From Streptomyces cellostaticus (lineage in GTDB: Bacteria > Actinomycetota > Actinomycetes > Streptomycetales > Streptomycetaceae): a stretch of 64,000 bases of DNA. The stretch spans positions 81,508 through 145,507 of the forward strand of contig NZ_KQ948024.1 in the NCBI RefSeq assembly GCF_001513965.1, in the 5' to 3' direction. A program made the position numbers and the translations under genes. Shown one piece after another: positions 58,069 through 64,000 of the stretch. Below the pieces are notes generated by a model, which worked only from the letters and a program-made list of their open reading frames with translations, was not told the origin of the DNA and ran no database searches. Positions within the stretch are counted from its first letter, which is position 1; every line of letters begins with the position of its first letter.

Positions 58069-58518
58069 GTGACCAAGTTCCTCCTCGCCGTCCACGTCCT
58101 CGCCGCGATCGTCGCCATCGGGCCCGTCACCGTCGCCGCCAGCATGTTCCCGCCCGCCGCCCGCCGGGCCCTGGCCGCTCCGGACGACGCCCGGGCCGCT
58201 CAGACGCTGCACCTGCTGCACCGGATCTGCCAGGTCTACGCCGTCGTCGGCGTCGTCGTCCCGGCCTTCGGGTTCGCCACCGCGAGCAACATGGGTGTGC
58301 TCGGCAGCGCCTGGCTGGTCGTGTCCATCGCGCTCACGGCCCTGGCCGCCCTCGTGCTCGCCGCACTGGTGCTGCCCGCCCAGACCGCGATCGTGGAGGG
58401 CGGCGGTACGCGCGAGAAGACCGTACGACTGGCCATGTTCACCGGGGCGTTCAACCTGCTGTGGGCGGCCGTGACGATCCTGATGATCGTGCGGCCGGGG
58501 TCGACCACCGGAGCCTGA
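58069..58518 (+). CDS. DUF2269-like four-helix membrane protein
   Basis: A 149-residue integral membrane protein with about four helices (FLLAVHVLAAIVAIGPVTVAASMF, ICQVYAVVGVVVPAFGFATA, AWLVVSIALTALAALVLAALVL, LAMFTGAFNLLWAAVTILMIV) and a conserved His in the first helix. This is the pattern of the DUF2269 family. GTG start at 58069. Function unknown. Confidence 0.72.
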   Translation: MTKFLLAVHVLAAIVAIGPVTVAASMFPPAARRALAAPDDARAAQTLHLLHRICQVYAVVGVVVPAFGFATASNMGVLGSAWLVVSIALTALAALVLAALVLPAQTAIVEGGGTREKTVRLAMFTGAFNLLWAAVTILMIVRPGSTTGA

Positions 58519-58558
58519 GTTTCTGTTATCGGCGGGCGCTCGCGTGCGTCTCCGGGGC

Positions 58559-60010
58559 ATGCACGTGACCTCTCAGACCCTCAGCCGCCGCAGCCTCATC
58601 AAGGCCGCGGGCATCGCGACCACGGCAACGGCCCTCGGTACGAGTACGACACCGGCCGCCGCCGACACCGCCTTCGCGCACCCCGGCCTGCTGCACACCC
58701 GTACCGACCTCGCCCGCATGGCGGCCAAGGTGAAGGCGGGCGCCGCGCCCTGGAGCGCCGGGTACGCGAAGCTCACCGCCAACCGGCACGCGCAGAGCAG
58801 CTGGCGGGCCAACCCGCAGACGACCGTGTACCGGGGCGCGGGCATCCCGCAGAACTACCAGATCCTCTACAACGACCTGCACGCCGCCTACCAGAACGCC
58901 CTCCGCCACCACGTCGGCGGGGAGCAGGCGTACGCCGACACGGCCGTAGCCATCCTCAACGCCTGGTCGCACAAGCTCACCTCCCTCGCCGGCTCCGCCG
59001 ACCGGTTCCTCGCGGCGGGCCTGTACGGCTACCAGTTCGCCAACGCCGCCGAACTCGTCCGCGACCACCCCGACTTCGACCTGCCCGCCGCCAAGAAGCT
59101 GCTCACAGACGTCTTCTCCGCGCCCAGCGAGTCCTTCCTCACCCGGCACAACGGCGCCGTCATCACCAACTACTGGCCCAACTGGGACCTGTGCGCCCTC
59201 GCCTGCGTCCTGGCCACCGGCATCTTCTGCGACGACCGCGGCCGGGTCGACCAGGCCGTCGCGTACTTCAAGCAGGGCTCCGGCCTCGGCTCGGTCCGCC
59301 ACGCCATCCCGGTCGTGCACGACGACGGACTCGCCGAGTGGCTGGAGGCCGGCCGCGACCAGGGGCACGCCCTGCTCGGCGTGGGCCTCATGGGCACCAT
59401 CTGCGAGATGGCCTGGAACCAGGGCATCGACCTCTACGGCTACGACGACAGCCGCTTCCTCAAGGGCGCCCAGTACGTGGCCAAGTGGAGCCTCGGGGAG
59501 TCCGTGCCGTACACGGCGAACACCCGCAGGAAGGGCGCGATCGGCGGCTGGTCCGGCAGCGAGACGGCCACCGCCGCCGCGGCCGCCGACCCGGCCATGC
59601 CCCGCCCGATCTGGGCGATGATCGCCAACCACTACACCAAGCGGCGCAGCCTGTCCGCCTCCTACCTCACCCGCATCGCCGCCAAGGCCGCGCCCGAGGG
59701 CGGCGGCGGCGACTACGGCCCCAACAGCGGCGGCTACGACCAGCTCGGCTTCGGGACGCTGACCTTCACCCGCGACCGCAGCGCCCAGTCCCGGGCCTCG
59801 GACTCCCCCAGTCCCGCGGCCCCGGCCGCCGGCTCCGGACCGCGTCCGCAGACGGCCTCCCCGTCCCCGTCCTCCGGCAAATCCACGGACCTCGCCGCGA
59901 CCGGCACCGCCGACGTCGTCGGCTGGACGGCCGCGGCGGGCGTCACCGCCGTGGCCGGAGGGCTGCTGCTGCTCCGGCGGCGGGGGCGGAACCGGCCCTC
60001 GGCTCAGTGA
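58559..60010 (+). CDS. LAXTG-anchored alginate-lyase-family protein
   Basis: A 483-residue secreted protein. The Tat-type N-terminus (LSRRSLIKAAG) is followed by an (alpha/alpha)-barrel alginate-lyase-like domain (GYQFANAAELVRDHPDF, NGAVITNYWPNWDLCALACVLA, QGHALLGVGLMGTICEMAW). A Ser/Pro linker follows, then LAATG, a hydrophobic helix and RRRGRNRP. The C-terminus is a class E sortase motif, so the enzyme is likely wall-bound. The substrate may be a uronic-acid polysaccharide; activity is not proven. The ATG at 58559 or GTG at 58565 could be used. Confidence 0.83.
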   Translation: MHVTSQTLSRRSLIKAAGIATTATALGTSTTPAAADTAFAHPGLLHTRTDLARMAAKVKAGAAPWSAGYAKLTANRHAQSSWRANPQTTVYRGAGIPQNYQILYNDLHAAYQNALRHHVGGEQAYADTAVAILNAWSHKLTSLAGSADRFLAAGLYGYQFANAAELVRDHPDFDLPAAKKLLTDVFSAPSESFLTRHNGAVITNYWPNWDLCALACVLATGIFCDDRGRVDQAVAYFKQGSGLGSVRHAIPVVHDDGLAEWLEAGRDQGHALLGVGLMGTICEMAWNQGIDLYGYDDSRFLKGAQYVAKWSLGESVPYTANTRRKGAIGGWSGSETATAAAAADPAMPRPIWAMIANHYTKRRSLSASYLTRIAAKAAPEGGGGDYGPNSGGYDQLGFGTLTFTRDRSAQSRASDSPSPAAPAAGSGPRPQTASPSPSSGKSTDLAATGTADVVGWTAAAGVTAVAGGLLLLRRRGRNRPSAQ

Positions 60011-60019
60011 CGGCAGCCC

Positions 60020-61384
60020 CTACAGCTCCGCCTGCCCCGCCCCCTTCAGCGCGCCCAGGTCGAACACCTCGCCCATCTTGGCGAAGCCCAGGTCGCTGGG
60101 GTGCAGATGGTCGCCGGAGTCGTACTCGGGGCGCAGGCGGCGGGGGTCGTAGGGGTCCTTGAGGGCCTTGTCGAAGTCGACGACGGCGTCGTACACCCGC
60201 CCGGCCCGGATCTGGGCGTTGACCTCCCGGCGCACCGCCTCCCGGGCCGGGGTCCAGCCGCGGTGGCCCCTGAAGGGCATGAGGGTGGCGCCGACGACCT
60301 TCAGGCCGCGGGCGTGGGCCTGGCGGACCAGGGTGCGCAGACCGTCGGCGATCCGGTTCGGGTCGGCGAGGTTCGGGTTGCGCAGGATGTCGTTGATGCC
60401 GAGGTCGATGACGACGACCTTGACGTTGGTCCGGGAGAGCACGTCGCGGCCGAAGCGGCCGACGCCGCTCTGGTTCTCGGCCGGGCGGCCGAGGCCGTCG
60501 GCGAGGACCTGGTTGCCGCTGATGCCCTCGTTGACGATGCCGTAGCGGGGCAGGGCGTCGCCGCTCTCGACGGCGGTGCGCAGGCGGCCGGCGAGGATGT
60601 CGGGCCAGCGGTGGTTGGCGCCGACGGTGGAGGTGATGCCGTCGGTGATGGAGTCACCGAAGACGACGACGGTGCCGGTGGCCTCGTTGCTCAGGACGTC
60701 GAGGGCCGTCAGATAGCGCCAGTACGGGGTCTGTTCGGTGTACGGGGTGCCGGTCGCGTCCTCGGTGCGGTCGCCCTGGGCGACGTAGGACACCTGCCGG
60801 GCGTGCGGGTGGTAGGTGACCGGGCCGGACGGGGTGGGCGAGTAGGTGGTGACCAGGACGTCCGTGTCGTGCGGGATGGTGAGGTGCACGGCGTCGCTGA
60901 GTATGTGGCCGCCGGCCGGGATGACGACGCTGGTGCTGCCGTTGAAGCTGAGGCGCCGCATCGTTTCTGCGTCGGCCGCGGCGGTGCCGTCACCGGTCGA
61001 CAGCGCAAGGGAGGCGTGCGTGATGGTCAGCGGGGACTGGCCGTAGAGGTTGGACAGCGTGATACGGGCACTCGTACCGCCCGTGCTCGCGTGCACGATG
61101 TTGCGCACGGAGCGGCCCGCCATGCCACCGGTCTCGGTGCCCGGCTCGCCGCCCACCGGCGCCGTGGACCAGGCGCCGACCCAGCTGCCGGTCGAGGCGG
61201 GAGCGACGGAGGAGCCGTGGTGCGGACGGTCGCCGGCGGCGCTGGTGCGGAGGGTGCCGTCATCGGCCGCCACCGTGACGTAGATGGCGGCGGACACAGC
61301 CACGACCAGCGCGACGAGCGCACTCAGGACGGCACTGTGCCTTGCGGGGGACACCCCCGCACCCCCGTCATGACGCTTGGTCAT
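60020..61384 (-). CDS. SGNH/GDSL hydrolase, membrane-anchored or secreted
   Basis: A 454-residue enzyme with an N-terminal hydrophobic segment (about 18-40). An N-terminal beta-sandwich (WVGAWSTAPVGGE, RITLSNLYGQSPLTI) precedes the SGNH domain from about 230: GDSITDG (Ser nucleophile), GISGNQVL, LGINDILRNP and the Asp-x-x-His in SGDHLHPSD. Proteins of this type include secreted esterases and polysaccharide deacetylase-like enzymes. The ATG at 61384 is the most plausible; AGGAG lies ~15 nt upstream. Confidence 0.88.
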   Translation of the reverse strand: MTKRHDGGAGVSPARHSAVLSALVALVVAVSAAIYVTVAADDGTLRTSAAGDRPHHGSSVAPASTGSWVGAWSTAPVGGEPGTETGGMAGRSVRNIVHASTGGTSARITLSNLYGQSPLTITHASLALSTGDGTAAADAETMRRLSFNGSTSVVIPAGGHILSDAVHLTIPHDTDVLVTTYSPTPSGPVTYHPHARQVSYVAQGDRTEDATGTPYTEQTPYWRYLTALDVLSNEATGTVVVFGDSITDGITSTVGANHRWPDILAGRLRTAVESGDALPRYGIVNEGISGNQVLADGLGRPAENQSGVGRFGRDVLSRTNVKVVVIDLGINDILRNPNLADPNRIADGLRTLVRQAHARGLKVVGATLMPFRGHRGWTPAREAVRREVNAQIRAGRVYDAVVDFDKALKDPYDPRRLRPEYDSGDHLHPSDLGFAKMGEVFDLGALKGAGQAEL

Positions 61385-61593
61385 GCTGGTGTTGTTCTCC
61401 TCGGGAGATGGGAGCCCGAGGCTCCGATCAGATGAGCCCATGATGCGTCATGGACTCGGGAGACCTGACAGGGCCCTGCCCAAACCCCCGTCCGAACAGA
61501 CGCCGGGAACTCTTGTTCCGTTCCGGGAGTCGGTCAGGAAGGGACAATTGTGTGCGGGATCACCGACCAGGTGGAGCTGAACGGGTGGAGCTG

Positions 61594-62907
61594 ATGGAAC
61601 GTACGGAGACCGAAACACCGAGCCGGACGACGTCGTACCGGACCATGACCGCCTTCACCCCGGCCGACGAGGAGCGCCGGCGCGGGGTACGCCGGATGAA
61701 GCTCACGGCGACCGGACTGCTGCTCTTCGTGGCCCTCGTCTACGTCCTGGCCAAGTGGGGCTCGCACGAGGGCGCGGGCCCCTGGGCCGGATACGTGGCC
61801 GCCGCCGCCGAAGCCGGCATGGTCGGCGCACTGGCCGACTGGTTCGCGGTCACCGCACTCTTCCGGCACCCGCTCGGCCTGCCCATCCCCCACACCGCAA
61901 TCATCCCGACCAAGAAGGACCAGCTCGGCATCTCGCTCGGCGAGTTCGTCGGCGAGAACTTCCTCTCCCAGGACGTCGTACGACAGCGGCTGCGCGCCGT
62001 CGGCATCGGCAGCCGGCTCGGCACCTGGCTCGCCGAGCCCGAACACGCCGACCGCGTCACGGCAGAGCTGGCCACCGCACTCCGAGGCGCCCTGACCGTG
62101 CTGCGCGACTCCGACGTCCAAGCAGTCGTCGGAGAAGCGATCACCCGGCGGGCCAACGCACAGGAGATCGCACCCGGCATCGGCAAGATGCTGGAGAAGA
62201 TCGTCGCGGACGGCGGGCACAGACGCGTGGTCGACCTGGTGGTGACCCGCGCCCACGACTGGCTGATACTGCACCGCAACGACGTGATGGTCGCCGTGGA
62301 GGGCGGCGCACCCGGCTGGACCCCACGATTCGTGGACAAGAAGGTCGGCGAACGCGTCTACAAGGAACTGCTGCGCTTCGTCACCGAGATGCGCGACATG
62401 CCCTCCCACCCCGCACGCGGCGCCCTCGACCGCTTCCTCACCGACTTCGCCTCCGACCTCCAGTCCGACACCGACACCCGGGCACGCGTGGAACGCCTCA
62501 AGGGCGAGGTGCTCGGCCGCGGCGAGGTACAGGACCTGATCGCGTCCGCCTGGACGGCCGTACGATCCATGATCGTCGCGGCGGCCGAGGACGAGCGCAG
62601 CGAGCTGCGGCTGCGGGTGCGGGCCGCCCTCCTCTCCCTCGGCACCCGGATGGCGAGCGAACCGAAGGTGCAGGACAAGGTCGACAGCTGGGTCGAGGGC
62701 GCGGCCGTGCACATCGTGACCACCTACCGCAAGGAGATCACCTCCCTGATCACCGACACCGTGGCCGGCTGGGACGCCGAGCACACCACCCGCAAGATCG
62801 AGGCGCACATCGGCCGCGACCTGCAGTTCATCCGCATCAACGGCACGGTGGTGGGCTCACTGGCGGGGCTGCTGATCTACGTGGTGTCGCGCGGGCTCGG
62901 GGCCTGA
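61594..62907 (+). CDS. DUF445 family membrane protein
   Basis: A 437-residue protein. One helix near residues 32-50 (LTATGLLLFVALVYVLAKWG), a second near 60-75, and one at the C-terminus (INGTVVGSLAGLLIYVVSRG) flank a large, mostly helical region typical of DUF445 (ALADWFAVTALFRHPLGLPIPHTAIIPTKKDQLG). The family sits in the membrane with unknown function. GGTGGAG precedes the ATG at 61594. The ORF reading from 61450 lacks signals. Confidence 0.88.
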   Translation: MERTETETPSRTTSYRTMTAFTPADEERRRGVRRMKLTATGLLLFVALVYVLAKWGSHEGAGPWAGYVAAAAEAGMVGALADWFAVTALFRHPLGLPIPHTAIIPTKKDQLGISLGEFVGENFLSQDVVRQRLRAVGIGSRLGTWLAEPEHADRVTAELATALRGALTVLRDSDVQAVVGEAITRRANAQEIAPGIGKMLEKIVADGGHRRVVDLVVTRAHDWLILHRNDVMVAVEGGAPGWTPRFVDKKVGERVYKELLRFVTEMRDMPSHPARGALDRFLTDFASDLQSDTDTRARVERLKGEVLGRGEVQDLIASAWTAVRSMIVAAAEDERSELRLRVRAALLSLGTRMASEPKVQDKVDSWVEGAAVHIVTTYRKEITSLITDTVAGWDAEHTTRKIEAHIGRDLQFIRINGTVVGSLAGLLIYVVSRGLGA

Positions 62908-62953
62908 CCGGCCCACTCCGGCGGCAGGGGTGGCGCCAGGGATACTGACCCCC

Positions 62954-63556
62954 ATGACCCGCTTGATCCTCGCCACCCGCAACGCCGGAAAGATCACCGA
63001 GCTGAGGGCCATCCTCGCCAAGGCCGGACTCCCCCACGAACTCGTCGGCGCGGACGCCTACCCCGACGTCCCCGACGTCAAGGAAACCGGCGTCACCTTC
63101 GCCGAGAACGCCCTGCTGAAGGCCCACGCCCTGGCCCAGGCCACCGGCCTGCCCGCCGTCGCCGACGACTCCGGCCTCTGCGTCGACGTCCTCAACGGCG
63201 CCCCCGGCATCTTCTCCGCCCGCTGGGCAGGCCGCCACGGCGACGACAAGGCCAACCTGGAACTGCTTCTGGCCCAGCTGTCCGACATCGCCGAGCAGCA
63301 CCGGGGGGCGCACTTCGCTTGTGCGGCGGCGCTGGCGTTGCCGGATGGGAGGGAGCGGGTGGTCGAGGGGCAGCTGAGGGGTGTGCTGCGGCATGCGCCG
63401 GTGGGCACGAACGGGTTCGGGTACGACCCGATCCTTCAGCCGGAGGGCGAGACGCGGACTTGTGCCGAGCTGAGCGCTGAGGAGAAGAACGCGATCAGCC
63501 ATCGGGGGGAGGCGTTTCGGGCGTTGGTACCGGTGGTGCGGGAGTTGCTGGGCTGA
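62954..63556 (+). CDS. rdgB: RdgB/HAM1 non-canonical purine NTP pyrophosphatase
   Basis: A 200-residue enzyme that hydrolyses dITP, XTP and related nucleotides to the monophosphate, keeping deaminated bases out of DNA. LILATRNAGKITEL binds the nucleotide, FAENALLKA and VADDSGLCVDVLNGAPGIFSARWAG carry the Mg-binding and catalytic Glu/Asp, and TNGFGYDPIL plus KNAISHRG complete the site. GATACT 7 nt before the ATG and no ribosome binding site suggest leaderless translation. A strong terminator follows. Confidence 0.96.
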   Translation: MTRLILATRNAGKITELRAILAKAGLPHELVGADAYPDVPDVKETGVTFAENALLKAHALAQATGLPAVADDSGLCVDVLNGAPGIFSARWAGRHGDDKANLELLLAQLSDIAEQHRGAHFACAAALALPDGRERVVEGQLRGVLRHAPVGTNGFGYDPILQPEGETRTCAELSAEEKNAISHRGEAFRALVPVVRELLG

Positions 63557-63565
63557 GGACGCAAA

Positions 63566-63603
63566 AACGGCCTGCGAGTCGCACCTTCGATTCGCAGGCC
63601 GTT
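63566..63603 (+). terminator. terminator after rdgB
   Basis: AACGGCCTGCGA and TCGCAGGCCGTT form a perfect 12-bp stem with a 14-nt loop. It lies between rdgB and the oppositely oriented tRNA-Leu gene. Confidence 0.85.
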
Positions 63604-63607
63604 CATG

Positions 63608-63691
63608 TGCGGCGGAAGGGATTCGAACCCTCAAGCCCGATCAAGGGCCACAGATCCTAAGTCTGCTGCGTCGCCGTTGCGCCACCGCCGC
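63608..63691 (-). tRNA. tRNA-Leu (anticodon TAG)
   Basis: An 84-nt class II tRNA on the minus strand. The acceptor GCGGCGG pairs with CCGCCGC, the anticodon stem-loop GCAGA-CTTAGGA-TCTGT gives anticodon TAG, the variable arm is long (GGCCCTTGATCGGGCTT region), and the T arm contains GGTTCGAATCC. The first base touches the stop codon of the HNH gene upstream. Confidence 0.96.
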
Positions 63692-64000
63692 TAGCCGCCT
63701 GCCATCGTACCGGGAGTCGCTGGCCGCCTTCTGCCTCCCCTGCACCAGGTGCTGGTGATCGCGTGGCAGTTGGGGCACAGCAGCCGAAGATTCTCCCGGC
63801 GGTTGTCGCGCCAGTCCCCGTTGATGTGGTCGATCTCGAGCGTCATGGGCTTCCCAAGCCACTCGGCGCCAACACCACACCTGGTGCACTGCTCGGGCAC
63901 GCCGACTTCGAACAGCGCGCGCCGCAGGCGTTTCGTTGCGATGCGGTGTCCGCCGTCGTGCCGTACCAGCACGTCCTCCGGCCGCTTGGCATTCCCACCC
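63691..64000 (-). CDS. HNH endonuclease-like protein, 5' end outside window
   Basis: The last 102 codons of a longer gene are seen; reading frame and similarity continue to the window edge without a stop. The domain has the zinc pairs CTRCG and CPNC and the HNH core EIDHINGDWRDNRRENLRLLCPNCHA. Such actinobacterial HNH proteins are probable DNA nucleases of unknown target. The TAG stop overlaps the 5' base of tRNA-Leu. A GTG at 63972 exists but is internal to the conserved frame. Confidence 0.8.
   Translation of the reverse strand, partial: GGNAKRPEDVLVRHDGGHRIATKRLRRALFEVGVPEQCTRCGVGAEWLGKPMTLEIDHINGDWRDNRRENLRLLCPNCHAITSTWCRGGRRRPATPGTMAGG

Noticed and set aside
63608..63691. tRNA-Leu as attB for the restriction island
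   Set aside because: The island lies 18 kb away and no duplicate of the tRNA 3' end was seen near 41.7 or 54 kb.
1..64000. CRISPR array, prophage, transposon or complete antibiotic cluster
   Set aside because: No regularly spaced repeats, no structural phage genes, transposases or PKS/NRPS core genes are present.

Overview
The window is a piece of a high-GC actinobacterial chromosome and almost certainly comes from a Streptomyces. The evidence is the codon bias, the cslA-glxA-cslZ hyphal-tip glucan locus, a short chaplin, LAXTG sortase substrates, Tat-dependent secreted hydrolases, XRE/DUF5753 regulators and many ATGA/GTGA gene overlaps. No assembly gap, prophage, transposase, CRISPR array or large biosynthetic cluster is visible.

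Layout. 1-5.7 kb: partial acyl-CoA ligase, DUF3592 protein, a secreted AA10 lytic polysaccharide monooxygenase with a DasR-type operator, an SPFH protein, an NlpC/P60 cell-wall hydrolase, tRNA-Lys(CTT) and a FadR-type regulator. 5.9-11 kb: cslA (GT2 synthase), glxA (copper radical oxidase) and, facing them, a GH6 cellulase-like lipoprotein; together with the LPMO this is a tip-glucan synthesis and remodelling locus. 11-12.4 kb: class F sortase with a secreted partner. 12.4-21.4 kb: a HAD phosphatase and an aminophosphonate uptake/catabolism cluster (regulator, FAD oxidoreductase, phosphonatase-like hydrolase, ABC transporter, alkaline-phosphatase-superfamily enzyme). 21.5-31.8 kb: an LAXTG surface protein, a sugar ABC operon led by a double-GNAT gene, a ROK regulator divergent from a Gfo/Idh/MocA oxidoreductase, an LLM oxidoreductase and a FAH-family enzyme. 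31.9-41.7 kb: a YidC-like insertase, DUF6412, a divergent HxlR/MFS pair, two Imm50-like genes, a class E sortase, a GH30 galactanase, a two-gene permease with His-rich loops, and a SEC-C protein.

41.9-53.9 kb is the accessory part, with visibly lower GC at its left end. It opens with a restriction-modification island: vsr, an NgoMIV-family endonuclease, one C5 methyltransferase and a NaeI-family endonuclease. Both endonuclease families are known for cutting GCCGGC at different bonds, so two nucleases appear to share one methylase. Next come an anti-sigma-like ATPase divergent from an XRE/DUF397 pair, an APH-like kinase, a frameshifted DUF6247-like gene, and a DUF6879-XRE overlapping operon flanked on both sides by repeated GCAAT motifs, followed by small genes and a second DUF6879 protein.

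54-64 kb returns to core-like genes: chaplin, inositol-phosphatase-like protein, GNAT, MOSC protein, AraC/DJ-1 regulator, LAXTG-anchored alginate-lyase-like protein, SGNH hydrolase, DUF445 protein, RdgB, tRNA-Leu(TAG) and a partial HNH nuclease.

Two sequence-level themes recur. First, eight genes have a TANNNT-like hexamer 6-7 nt before the start codon, mostly without a clear ribosome binding site, which suggests leaderless mRNAs. Second, five copies of a GC-rich dispersed repeat lie at gene ends, one of them translated in frame inside a permease gene.
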